From NCBI GenBank assembly GCA_022766245.1, contig JALEPL010000042.1, positions 1-62,303 on the forward strand: a stretch of 62,303 nucleotides of DNA. Direction: 5' to 3'. The notes below the pieces were generated by a model. It was not told the DNA's origin, ran no database searches, and was given only the letters and a program-made list of their open reading frames with translations. Positions within the stretch are counted from its first letter, which is position 1. Each line of letters begins with the position of its first letter. Made by a program: the position numbers and the translations under genes. Shown piece after piece: positions 47,573 through 55,865 of the stretch. The stretch is from Lachnospiraceae bacterium (GTDB taxonomy: Bacteria; Bacillota; Clostridia; Lachnospirales; Lachnospiraceae).

Positions 47573-47620
47573 ACGTAAAATATCAGTAAAAACACGTAAA
47601 GATTAATGATAAAACGTAAA
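47573..47620 (+). promoter_or_regulatory. Three phased ACGTAAA direct repeats before the LTA gene
   Basis: ACGTAAA occurs at 47573, 47594 and 47614, spaced 21 and 20 bp, i.e. on one face of the helix. The last is 30 bp before the start codon. The arrangement suits a response regulator or similar dimer. Confidence 0.6.
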
Positions 47621-47649
47621 AAGGATGTAACCACTGGAGGGATTTTACT

Positions 47650-49851
47650 ATGAAAAAATTATCAAAGAAGATGGTACAGCTTTTCGCTCCCATCCGAGAA
47701 AGAGTCGTGGCGTTTAGAAACCGCCCGCGCAAACCCCATCCCCATTTGGATCAGGCAATCAAAATTGGAAACAGATTTTCGTTGCTGTTCCATGGGTTGC
47801 TGGCCTGCACACTGGTTTTCATTATTGAGAGTTTTTCCAGACACAGTGTGATTGCTGCCTTTTCTTTTATCGGTGGTCACACCTGGGCATACCTTTACAA
47901 TTCATTTTTGGTATTTGCCAGCCTGTCTGTGGTATATCTGATGCGCCGAAGAACCCTGGCACGTATTATCATCAGCGGTTTCTGGCTGTTTTTGGGATTA
48001 ATCAACGGGGTGATTCTTTCCAACCGCGTGACACCGTTCGGCTTTACAGATCTCAAGTGTATCTCTGATCTGTTTGCTATGCAGAATACCCAGTACTTCA
48101 CCGCCGGTGAGGCTGCCGCTGTGGTTGCCGGAGTCAGCATTTTCCTGATCTTCTGCATCTGGATGTTTATCCGGGGGCCGAAATTTAATGGTCAGATACA
48201 TCGACTGAACAGCCTGCTTCTGGTTGCAGTGGTTGCCACTCTGATTCCACTGACTACAAAGGCTGCACAGTCCTCCAATGTTGTGGATTCTTATTTTTCA
48301 AACATTGCACAGGGATATGAGAACTACGGATTTATCTACGGATTTTCTTCCAGTGTAGTGGATCGTGGAATGAATAAGCCAAATGATTATACCGAGGAAA
48401 GTATCAAAGAGATTCAGGCAACGGTTGCTTCCGATATTGCGGAAACACCTACGGCTGAAATTACACCGGCTACCGCTGAGACACCTAACATGATTGTCAT
48501 TTTGTTAGAGTCATTCATTGATCCTTACGAGGTAGATTACTTAGAGCTTTCTGAGGATCCGATTCCGAACTTCCGGAATCTCTATGATAACTACTCATCC
48601 GGCCACCTTACCGTTCCGGTTGTTGGTGCCGGAACCTCCAATTCCGAGTTCGAGGTTCTCACCGGTATGAGCATGCAGTACTTTGGAACCGGCGAGTATC
48701 CGCACAAGACGATTTTAAAGAAAACAGACTGCGAGAGCATCGCATCCGACTTGGACTCCATCGGATACAGCTCCCATGTAGTACACAATAACGGTGGCAA
48801 CTTCTACAGCCGTGCCAATGCTTTTTCCATGATGGGCTTTGACACCTTTACCAGTAAGGAATGTATGAATATTCAGGAGTATACTCCTCTGGGAAGCTGG
48901 CCTACTGACAACATTCTGATCAGCGAGACAGTAAAGGCTCTGGACTCCACACCGGATCAGGCCGATCTGGTATACACCATCACGGTACAGGGACATGGTG
49001 ATTATCCTACCGAAAAGATTATAGAGAATCCTGAGATTACCGTAACCGGTGCTCCTACTCAGGAACAGAATTATCAGTGGGAATATTATGTGAATATGAT
49101 TCACGAGGTTGATAAATTTATCGGAAATCTTCTGACTGAGCTGGATGCCCGGGGCGAGGATACCGTAGTGGTAATGTTTGGCGATCACCTCCCGACCATG
49201 GGACTTTCCGAGGAAAACATGGCAACAGGCGATATCTTCCAGACCAAATATGCGACCTGGAACAACTTCGGAATGCCAAAGCAGGATGCAGATATTACCG
49301 CATATCAGTTACTGGCCAACGTGACTGATCAGGTGGGCATCCATACAGGAACCATGTTCACCTACACCCAGAGCCAGATGAACTCCGACACCTATCAGGC
49401 TGGCTTAGAAAGTCTACAGTATGATTTGCTTTATGGAAACCGCTACGCTTACGATGGTGTGGATAAATATCCTGCCAGCGACCTGGTAATGGGTTTGGAT
49501 GATATTTCCGTCACCAGCACATGGAAGACCTCAGACGGCAAGCTGTGTATCTACGGTGAGAACTTCACTCCATGGACGAAGGTATATGTGAATGGAGAAA
49601 AGGTGTCCACCTCCTTCCTGTGCAGCTCTATGCTTCGTATTGACCAGAGTCTGGTAAAGGATGGCGATACCCTGACTGCATGTTATGTGGGTTCCAGCAG
49701 CACCATTTTCCGCAGCTCTAACGATTACGTCTATGCGGATCCGGATGCAGAGCCTGCAACGGAAACCGAGCAACCCGGTGATACTGAGGTAAATACTGAG
49801 ATATCAACCGAAATGTCTACTGAAGTTTCTACAGAGGCAATTGCCCAGTAA
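47650..49851 (+). CDS. LTA-synthase-family membrane sulfatase with C-terminal tail domain
   Basis: Members transfer glycerol-phosphate to build lipoteichoic acid on the outer membrane face. The 733-residue protein has about five membrane segments (40-195), then a sulfatase domain from about 277 (PNMIVILLESFIDPYEVD). The nucleophile threonine is in GAGTSNSEFEVLTGM at about 325, and the metal ligands are in FGDHLPTMG at about 512. After the domain (about 615-700) comes an IPT/TIG-like segment, KLCIYGENFTPWTKVYVNGE, and a Glu/Thr-rich tail. GGAGG precedes the ATG. A phosphoglycerol transferase of other specificity is possible. Confidence 0.88.
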   Translation: MKKLSKKMVQLFAPIRERVVAFRNRPRKPHPHLDQAIKIGNRFSLLFHGLLACTLVFIIESFSRHSVIAAFSFIGGHTWAYLYNSFLVFASLSVVYLMRRRTLARIIISGFWLFLGLINGVILSNRVTPFGFTDLKCISDLFAMQNTQYFTAGEAAAVVAGVSIFLIFCIWMFIRGPKFNGQIHRLNSLLLVAVVATLIPLTTKAAQSSNVVDSYFSNIAQGYENYGFIYGFSSSVVDRGMNKPNDYTEESIKEIQATVASDIAETPTAEITPATAETPNMIVILLESFIDPYEVDYLELSEDPIPNFRNLYDNYSSGHLTVPVVGAGTSNSEFEVLTGMSMQYFGTGEYPHKTILKKTDCESIASDLDSIGYSSHVVHNNGGNFYSRANAFSMMGFDTFTSKECMNIQEYTPLGSWPTDNILISETVKALDSTPDQADLVYTITVQGHGDYPTEKIIENPEITVTGAPTQEQNYQWEYYVNMIHEVDKFIGNLLTELDARGEDTVVVMFGDHLPTMGLSEENMATGDIFQTKYATWNNFGMPKQDADITAYQLLANVTDQVGIHTGTMFTYTQSQMNSDTYQAGLESLQYDLLYGNRYAYDGVDKYPASDLVMGLDDISVTSTWKTSDGKLCIYGENFTPWTKVYVNGEKVSTSFLCSSMLRIDQSLVKDGDTLTACYVGSSSTIFRSSNDYVYADPDAEPATETEQPGDTEVNTEISTEMSTEVSTEAIAQ

Positions 49852-49879
49852 AATATATTAGGTTTTATACAAGATATGA

Positions 49880-49912
49880 AATAAGGCGCTGTGCAAAGCA
49901 CAGCGCCTTATT
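49880..49912. terminator. Bidirectional terminator between LTA gene and lepB
   Basis: AATAAGGCGCTGTGC and GCACAGCGCCTTATT pair perfectly around AAA, between two convergent genes. Confidence 0.85.
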
Positions 49913-49942
49913 CATTGCATAATTTAGTACCGATTTATTGCA

Positions 49943-50527
49943 TTATTTCAGCTTCTTCATTTCGTTCAATGGCCAATAACGATACAGAGCCTTTCCAAGA
50001 ATCTTATCCTTTGATACATAAGAGTTACTCCAGAATCTGGCATCCCAGGAATTGTTTCGGTTGTCTCCCATCATCAGGTAACATCCCTCCGGCACTTCAA
50101 AGGTGTAAGGACCTGTGGATATGGTCCATTCTTCCTTCAGATAATCTTCCTTCAGCTCTACACCGTTTATGTAAACCTTTCCATCCTCAATAGTCACGGT
50201 CTCACCCGGAAGTCCAATGACTCGTTTTACATAAATCTGAGCCTCATCATCGGGATACTTAAATACCACAATTTCCCCTCTCTGAGGATTCTTTCTTAAA
50301 TATGCCAGTCTGCTTCCGATGAGCTTATCCCCCGGCATGATTGTGTTTTCCATGGACCCTGTGGGCACCTCCGCATTGATGAGAATCACACGATTCAGAA
50401 AGAGCGAAAAGAGTATCGCCAATGCAATCACACTAATCCAGCTAAAGACCTCTTTCATGGCAGAGATGGTTTTCGCATCCTTCTCCTCCGGCTGTTTCTC
50501 CTCCGGTTTATTTACTTTATTCTTCAT
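49943..50527 (-). CDS. lepB: Signal peptidase I
   Basis: LepB cleaves signal peptides from exported proteins at the outer face of the membrane. From the ATG at 50527 (CTGGAGG ahead) the protein is 194 residues with one membrane helix (about 26-48). The catalytic serine is S58 in PTGSMENTIMPGD and the lysine K101 in YVKRVIGLPGE; MGDNRNNSWDARFW is the late signature. The frame is open to 50629 through repeat copy C, adding a spurious N-terminus. It lies downstream of the ECF-sigma operon, but a hairpin at 50769 separates them. Confidence 0.93.
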   Translation of the reverse strand: MKNKVNKPEEKQPEEKDAKTISAMKEVFSWISVIALAILFSLFLNRVILINAEVPTGSMENTIMPGDKLIGSRLAYLRKNPQRGEIVVFKYPDDEAQIYVKRVIGLPGETVTIEDGKVYINGVELKEDYLKEEWTISTGPYTFEVPEGCYLMMGDNRNNSWDARFWSNSYVSKDKILGKALYRYWPLNEMKKLK

Positions 50528-50545
50528 TGTTTTCCTCCAGAATTT

Positions 50546-50649
50546 AGCATGCGGTGTCACCGCAGGTGACGTATGCACCCCAAGGTCGATTTGCGCTGCT
50601 TTGGGGACAAAACCTGATGCCGTTTTCATATTTAATTAGACACTATCTT
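50546..50649 (-). repeat. Structured leader repeat, copy C (with insert)
   Basis: On the minus strand it reads AGTGTCTAATTAAATATG, GGCATCAGG, then an insert with its own stem (CCCCAAAG..CTTGGGG), a perfect GTCACC/GGTGAC hairpin and CCGCATGCT. It ends 18 nt before the lepB start. The insert shares CAGCGCAAATCGACCTT with copy D. Confidence 0.85.
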
Positions 50650-50768
50650 TCTATACATCCGCGGCATGGCTCCAAACAGCGACCTTACAACCGCATCTAG
50701 TGTCATTATACATGAAGCCCGGGGGAATTACCATATTATTTTTCACGCAAATCGGATTACGTGTTCAT

Positions 50769-50795
50769 GAACTGTTGCAAAATATGCAACAGTTC
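50769..50795 (-). terminator. Hairpin after the ECF operon
   Basis: GAACTGTTGCA and TGCAACAGTTC form an 11-bp perfect stem with a five-base loop, 38 bp past the stop at 50833. No long T run, so termination may be partial. The rest of 50650-50832 shows no gene. Confidence 0.6.
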
Positions 50796-50832
50796 AATAT
50801 TCAATCATTGATTCTCATCATTGTTTTCATTC

Positions 50833-51501
50833 TCACCTTGGATATTTGGAAATCATTTCTACCTTTAAATTCTCCCATGTACGCATCCCATTCTCGGTGA
50901 CCGCAAAGAATTCATTATCCCGGACATCTTTATAAGATACATAAGAATTTTCCCCTGATATCGGGAGAATCGTATTTGTGCGGTTTTCATAGCAAAAAAC
51001 CGGTACGATATTTGTTTCATCATACAGTTTGTAAACAGGCGTTGTGGAATATAAATCTTCCATTTGTTTTTCTCCAAAAACCAAATATTCATCTCCTTCT
51101 TTTAAAATATTTACAAACCCACGTTCCAGAGTGGCAATGCTTCCATTTGAATCTGCGGATAATAACCAATGATCTGAGCACAGATAGATTTCCTGTCCTG
51201 CTTCCAACTCCTCCCCTGCATATACTTCCCGAATCAAAACCAGCTGTTTGTCATTATAAAACTCATGTTCCAATTCTCCCAACACCTTTACACGCAAAAT
51301 AATTTCGCACTCCGGCAATACTTTTTCCAGTTCTTCACAACTGGATATGGCATACTGATCCGGAATTTCCGCGACCACTAATTGATCCAAATAGTTTTCT
51401 TCTTGGGTTAAATTCGTGTAAGTTGTTCTTTTAACCATCCCGAACACCGCAAGAATACCTACAATTCCCATAGTAACAGAAGCATGTAAACGCAATTTCA
51501 T
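50833..51501 (-). CDS. Secreted or membrane-anchored protein of unknown function
   Basis: I do not recognise this 222-residue protein. A hydrophobic N-terminal segment (HASVTMGIVGILAVFGMV) should anchor or export it; the rest is acidic and beta-rich (CEIILRVKVLGELEHEF, EGDEYLVFGEKQMEDLY). The pattern of alternating strands resembles small extracellular domains found beside anti-sigma factors. The ATG at 51501 has GGAGGG; upstream in-frame codons lie in repeat copy D. It is the last gene of the ECF-sigma operon, though copy D separates it from the ATPase. Confidence 0.65.
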   Translation of the reverse strand: MKLRLHASVTMGIVGILAVFGMVKRTTYTNLTQEENYLDQLVVAEIPDQYAISSCEELEKVLPECEIILRVKVLGELEHEFYNDKQLVLIREVYAGEELEAGQEIYLCSDHWLLSADSNGSIATLERGFVNILKEGDEYLVFGEKQMEDLYSTTPVYKLYDETNIVPVFCYENRTNTILPISGENSYVSYKDVRDNEFFAVTENGMRTWENLKVEMISKYPR

Positions 51502-51519
51502 TCTGATGCCCTCCGCATT

Positions 51520-51699
51520 GGCATGAGGTGTCACCGCAGGTGACGTATACGCCACTCAAAGTTATGTTCGTTCTAGATTACGCCCTCAGGGCTCCGGCGT
51601 CTCTTCGAGACGCCACCTCAGGGCATATTCTCAAAGGTCGCTTTGCGCTGCTTTGGAGACAAAACCTGATGCCGTTTTCATATTTGACTTGACACTATC
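51520..51699 (-). repeat. Structured leader repeat, copy D (large insert)
   Basis: The ends match the other copies: AGTGTCAAGTCAAATATG, GGCATCAGG at one side and a perfect GTCACC/GGTGAC hairpin plus CCTCATGCC at the other, 18 nt before the start at 51501. The insert is about 115 bases longer than in copies A and B and contains a strong GGCGTCTC/GAGACGCC hairpin inside GCCCT..AGGGC. The tail supplies the stop codon (TAG) of the ATPase gene at 51695. Confidence 0.85.
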
Positions 51700-52324
51700 T
51701 TACAATATGACCATTTTCCATCTCATAGATTTGATCTGCTAAAAGCCGCATATCCTCCTCACTGTGGCTTGCCAGAAGGATTAAAGCTCCTCTTTCCTTT
51801 TCTTCCAGCATTATCTTACGAATCTCCTCTACACCGGACTTATCCAGACCATTCGTCGGCTCATCCAGCATGATAATATCTGGTTTCTCCATGATTGCCT
51901 GGGCAATTGACAGTCTCTGTTTCATCCCCATAGAATATTTTCCGAATGTCCTTTTATCCTGGGGATCTAATCCTACCCTTGTAATAGCTTTATTGATTTC
52001 TTCCTTTCCGATTCTGTGTGTCAAATCCGCGAGATACAATAAATTCTGCACTCCTGTTAATTTCGGATACAAGCCCGCATTTTCGATTGTAATCCCCAGA
52101 TTTGGCAATATAGAAAAGTCCTTATGCAGCATTTTCCCGTTCCAGCTAATCGTTCCGGAATCAATGGAAATCAGACCGGAAAGTGCACGAAACAACATGG
52201 TTTTCCCTGACCCGTTTTTTCCCATAAATCCATAAATTTTTCCGCTGCATAATTGTAAATTAATATCAGTTAAGATTTCTTTTCTGCGAATGGACTTACA
52301 AACATTTTTTACAATCAGTTCCAT
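51695..52324 (-). CDS. ABC transporter ATPase
   Basis: The 209-residue protein has Walker A GKNGSGKT at 35-42, signature YSMGMKQRLSIAQAI and Walker B IIMLDEPTNGLD. It is of the short type that pairs with separate ABC-2 permeases, as in antibiotic-peptide export or immunity systems. The two preceding genes encode the membrane parts, one of them broken. Its last codons and stop lie within the tail of repeat copy D. Confidence 0.92.
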   Translation of the reverse strand: MELIVKNVCKSIRRKEILTDINLQLCSGKIYGFMGKNGSGKTMLFRALSGLISIDSGTISWNGKMLHKDFSILPNLGITIENAGLYPKLTGVQNLLYLADLTHRIGKEEINKAITRVGLDPQDKRTFGKYSMGMKQRLSIAQAIMEKPDIIMLDEPTNGLDKSGVEEIRKIMLEEKERGALILLASHSEEDMRLLADQIYEMENGHIVR

Positions 52325-52329
52325 CTCTT

Positions 52330-53160
52330 CTACCCCATTTCAACATCAGACAATAACAAATCATGCCTATTTACAATTGCTGCTCCCAATACAAAAATCA
52401 CCAGACAAATGCAAAAATAAATCAGTACGGAATCATTCAAACCCATTGTTTCATATGGCGAATGCAGCGCTTGGTCAATTTTTTCCAACGAGGAATGCTG
52501 CCACCCCAGTACCAAATGTGCCGCCGGATTCCAGTTCAGCAGGGCACCCTCCGGTTGAATATTGATATTCCAATACCGCTCTGCCATATCTTCACATCCC
52601 AATAAGGTTACAAAAAATACCTGTATGACAGCCACACTGGCAAATGCACTTCCGCTTCCACAGTATATTGCCAGCAGATTGATTCCCATGGACATCAGGA
52701 ACAACCATAACGAAAATAATACAAAATGATACAACAGCAACGCAACCCCTGCCGTATCCCACAAAACCTGGTAACGTATTAAGGCTACGATAAGAACGGA
52801 AATCAATTCCATTGATTCAAACAGACAAACACCGCCCCACAATGACAAACACTCTTTTACATACCATTTTGTACGCTTGGGACATCTGGAAAAAACATAG
52901 ACACTTGCCGTGCAAAAATGATGATAAAACGACAAGCACAAATACTGTTCCACAATCAAACTCGGAACCAACCGGATATTGAAATCAACAAGTTCCAAAA
53001 GCGAGAAACCTAGTGCAAAACTACCTCTCGATCCACTTAGCTGTAAAACCAATTCAGATAAATTGATGACTCCACTTTATGGATTTACGTACAGTACAGA
53101 CAACATAATTCCACCCAGAATGGCTGCCAAAGTAATATAGGATAGACTTCTCCTGTTCAT
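52330..53160 (-). pseudogene. ABC-2-type permease interrupted by an early stop codon
   Basis: The natural start is the ATG at 53160, overlapping the stop of the upstream permease (ATGA), with AAAGGA ahead. It reads MNRRSLSYITLAAILGGIML, then at codon 28 a TAA (53077-53079), and continues in the same frame, SGVINLSELVLQLSGSRG, for 248 more residues with about six membrane segments. Without the stop the protein would be 276 residues, like its 281-residue neighbour. CAA to TAA would explain it. A TTG at 53052 could restart translation, but has no good ribosome binding site. Sequencing error or readthrough is possible. Confidence 0.75.
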
Positions 53161-54002
53161 ATGTAATCCTTTCTCGTACTTCCAAAAACCAATCCAATGG
53201 AAAAAATCAACAGTATCATAACTACAATCAATAAGCAAAAACCATTTTTCGATTCCTCATTAAAAAGCAGCAAATAATCATACCACCGTATGAATACACT
53301 GTTTCCCGCCAGTCTGTTGTTCAAAATAATGGTAACATTCAATAATATTACCACCGGCAAAAACAGAAAAACGCTGTACTTTACCTTCCATACAGAAGAG
53401 ATTGCCATTGTAAATACACCCAGCAAACCAGACACACAGCCAAAAATCAGCACACCGATAACAGCATATAAATATGGGGATTTTAAAAAGAGACCGGTCA
53501 TCAAATAATTATCTACAATTTGTGCATATTCCTCGCTAAAGTAATGTAAATTCGACAAATCGCCTCCTGCCCCCAACGGGAACGAAAGACAATTCAGTAC
53601 AATTTCCAGAAAAAACGGCACCGTAAAAATGAAGGCTGTTGCGCCAAAAACTGCCAGCATTTTACTCCACAAATACTTTTTTCGTCCCATCCGGGCAATG
53701 AGATACACCTCCTGCCCGCTCTGACGCTCTTTCATCAATGAAAATCCAGCCGGAATCACAACAAGAAATGGGTATAGCTGTATCAGCAGGAGTGTTCTGT
53801 CCCAGTTATAACAGGTAAGATTGTAACTCAGCAGCAAAAGTTTCATTGGCTGGAACATGATTAATGTATCCATATTCTGAAACTCACAGACATTGTATAT
53901 AAAATTTAACCCCACCATAAAGAGAAGCAAATAAAATACAATGATTGCATCTTTTTTCCTGAGTAGGAAACAGGTTTGCGTAACTGTTGCCCGGAGAGAC
54001 AT
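53157..54002 (-). CDS. ABC-2-type membrane permease
   Basis: The 281-residue protein has about six membrane segments and a cytosolic loop SLMKERQSGQEVYLIARMGR typical of ABC-2 permeases, where ER..G and the arginine-rich stretch contact the ATPase. It pairs with the ATPase at 51695 and, originally, with the broken permease that overlaps its stop. Substrate is unknown. GGAGG precedes the ATG. It is the third gene of the ECF-sigma operon, 41 bp after the anti-sigma gene. Confidence 0.8.
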   Translation of the reverse strand: MSLRATVTQTCFLLRKKDAIIVFYLLLFMVGLNFIYNVCEFQNMDTLIMFQPMKLLLLSYNLTCYNWDRTLLLIQLYPFLVVIPAGFSLMKERQSGQEVYLIARMGRKKYLWSKMLAVFGATAFIFTVPFFLEIVLNCLSFPLGAGGDLSNLHYFSEEYAQIVDNYLMTGLFLKSPYLYAVIGVLIFGCVSGLLGVFTMAISSVWKVKYSVFLFLPVVILLNVTIILNNRLAGNSVFIRWYDYLLLFNEESKNGFCLLIVVMILLIFSIGLVFGSTRKDYI

Positions 54003-54043
54003 GATTACCGCCTCCTTAATAAATGCATATATAAAGCAGCATT

Positions 54044-55201
54044 TTATTCATCTTTCACAACAACCTCCACAAATTTATTTCCGTCTCTCTGCTCACATAG
54101 ACTCTCATCAAAAGCCTCTATTTCTTCCGGTGTTTCCAAACTTCTCACCAGGTAGAAATCATTTAACGAACAACTATAATTGACAATCACCTCCAAATTA
54201 TCACAGTAAAACTGATACCTGACAATTCCCTTTACTATGGTTCCATCACGGCTTTCCGAATAACTTGCCACAACCTGATTCCAATCCATATCCTTTTCCA
54301 CATATTTGTTTGCGATCTTTTCCGCATCTGCATATAATTCGGAAATATCGACACTATCCGTATCTGCATCTACATAGGTCTCTTTTCCTGTGAAACTTTT
54401 CTGAATGTCGTAGCAATCTCCATTTTGCAGATCTACGGCAGCCATGTATTCCATCCCATCATAGGAAAAGCACACATGATACTCAGAGAATGCACCACTT
54501 TCTTTTTCACCCTGATTATAATTGGGCGAAACTTCTGCATCACTGAGATTCGTCTCAAATACGTGCTGAATTTTTCCCCTTGCAATGGCAATTGCATCCT
54601 CCTCACTTACCGGCTCGTCCACCAGATGTTTTTCATCCTGATCCGTGCTTTCTGACAAACTGTAATCACGAATATAGTAAAAATCAATCAATTCCAACAT
54701 ATCTTCATCCGTTAAATGATCCGGAATGTAAAAACAACTTTCAGATGCCAAAAAGCAAACCCGATCTGGAACTATCTCATTTTTTGTTTCGATTCTAATT
54801 AAAGAATCTTCCGGATAAAGCCCTTGCTCATAGGCTTTCTGCAATTCAATCATTCTGTCCTGTTCCTCCTGCGTGAACTCTCTGGAACAGGAATCTCTAT
54901 CCGCATCTGATTGCAGCAGTTCTGAAACATACTCTTCCTTTTCCTCATCAGAAATCTGACTCATTCTCTGGTAAATATAATTTCCTGCAGCATAAACTCC
55001 GCCTGCTCCGGCAAATACCAGAACCAGGGTTAACGCCGCAACAGCTACTTTTGACATTTTAAATCGCATTTTGTTTCTCCTTCCCATACACTGGTCAATT
55101 CTACTTTTGACCATTTTTTCATACTGGTATGGAAGATCTATCTCTTGAACAGAAGCAATCCTTTTTAATTCTTCGTCCATCCAATCAATCTTCTTGTTCA
55201 T
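54044..55201 (-). CDS. Anti-sigma-like membrane protein with PepSY-type domain
   Basis: The 385-residue protein has a cytosolic head (1-48, probably binding the sigma factor), one membrane helix (about 49-72, VAVAALTLVLVFAGAGGVYAA) and an acidic extracytoplasmic part. Within it, PVSEEDAIAIARGKIQHVFE and then YDGMEYMAAVDLQNGDCYDI match a PepSY domain, and a second weaker repeat follows. It starts 14 bp after the sigma stop with AAGGAG. The layout (sigma, membrane protein) is that of ECF systems, where the outer domain senses stress and releases sigma. No classical zinc anti-sigma motif is seen. Confidence 0.75.
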   Translation of the reverse strand: MNKKIDWMDEELKRIASVQEIDLPYQYEKMVKSRIDQCMGRRNKMRFKMSKVAVAALTLVLVFAGAGGVYAAGNYIYQRMSQISDEEKEEYVSELLQSDADRDSCSREFTQEEQDRMIELQKAYEQGLYPEDSLIRIETKNEIVPDRVCFLASESCFYIPDHLTDEDMLELIDFYYIRDYSLSESTDQDEKHLVDEPVSEEDAIAIARGKIQHVFETNLSDAEVSPNYNQGEKESGAFSEYHVCFSYDGMEYMAAVDLQNGDCYDIQKSFTGKETYVDADTDSVDISELYADAEKIANKYVEKDMDWNQVVASYSESRDGTIVKGIVRYQFYCDNLEVIVNYSCSLNDFYLVRSLETPEEIEAFDESLCEQRDGNKFVEVVVKDE

Positions 55202-55215
55202 AAGCAAATTTCTCC

Positions 55216-55689
55216 TTACTCCAACAGTTTTGAAAGTTTTTCTCTGCCCCGGGACAGTCTTGATTTCACCGTCCCTTCGGAAATTTTCAGCATCTTACCG
55301 ATTTCCTTTACAGAAAAATTCTGGTAATAATACAGCGCAACCACTATGCGAAATTCCTCCGGGAGTTCCATCACTAATGGCCACATTTCATCACTTTTGA
55401 ATGCTCCACTATCCTCCAGATCTTCCATCTCATTTTCCAACAGCTTCCATCTTCTCTTTTTTACAATATTCCTGGAATTATTGACCAATATCTGCATGAG
55501 CCATGATTGTACACTTTCTTTTTTTCTAAGTGTCTGGATTTTTTCGTACGCCTTCACAACGGTATCTCCCACAGCATCCTGCGCGTCCGCATCATTTCCA
55601 ACAATAGAAAAAGCCAATCTGTACATTCCGCTCATGTTTTCCATAATCACTCTGGTCAATTCCTCTGAAGTGATTTTTTGCATATGCAT
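55216..55689 (-). CDS. ECF-type RNA polymerase sigma factor
   Basis: The 157-residue protein has sigma region 2 (MYRLAFSIVGNDADAQDAVGD, then VQSWLMQILVNNSRN) and region 4 (LPEEFRIVVALYYYQNFSVK, EIGKMLKISEGTVKSRLSRG). It should direct transcription of its own operon. From the ATG at 55689 AAGGA lies at good spacing; earlier in-frame starts add no conserved residues. A candidate ECF promoter lies just upstream. The first gene of the operon with the anti-sigma and ABC genes. Confidence 0.93.
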   Translation of the reverse strand: MHMQKITSEELTRVIMENMSGMYRLAFSIVGNDADAQDAVGDTVVKAYEKIQTLRKKESVQSWLMQILVNNSRNIVKKRRWKLLENEMEDLEDSGAFKSDEMWPLVMELPEEFRIVVALYYYQNFSVKEIGKMLKISEGTVKSRLSRGREKLSKLLE

Positions 55690-55702
55690 TTCGTATCCTT
55701 CC

Positions 55703-55715
55703 GTAAACTGTTTAC
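55703..55715. promoter_or_regulatory. Palindrome GTAAAC-T-GTTTAC near the sigma start
   Basis: A 13-bp perfect palindrome between the predicted promoter and the start codon. It could be an operator. Confidence 0.4.
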
Positions 55716-55720
55716 ATATA

Positions 55721-55749
55721 TAAGACAACTCAACTGTGCGTTTGGTTCC
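55721..55749 (-). promoter_or_regulatory. Candidate ECF promoter
   Basis: On the minus strand GGAACC is followed after 17 bp by GTCTTA. This fits the ECF pattern (AAC at -35, GTC at -10) better than the housekeeping one and would let the sigma factor read its own operon. Confidence 0.55.
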
Positions 55750-55761
55750 CTGCAAGAAAAA

Positions 55762-55790
55762 AGTCACGGAAATTTCATGTTTCCGTGACT
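55762..55790 (-). terminator. Terminator of the chemotaxis receptor gene
   Basis: AGTCACGGAAA and TTTCCGTGACT form a stem; on the minus strand TTTTTT follows. Confidence 0.85.
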
Positions 55791-55865
55791 ACATCTCCAT
55801 TTTTTCTCTACTCACCCCGGGTCTCCGCAAGGTAACTGTTTTATTAACATAACACGTTATATCTT

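Noticed and set aside
50546-50629. Leader peptide MKTASGFVPKAAQIDL in repeat copies C and D
   Set aside because: Differences between copies change amino acids rather than being silent, copy A stops after three codons, and no ribosome binding site precedes the ATG.
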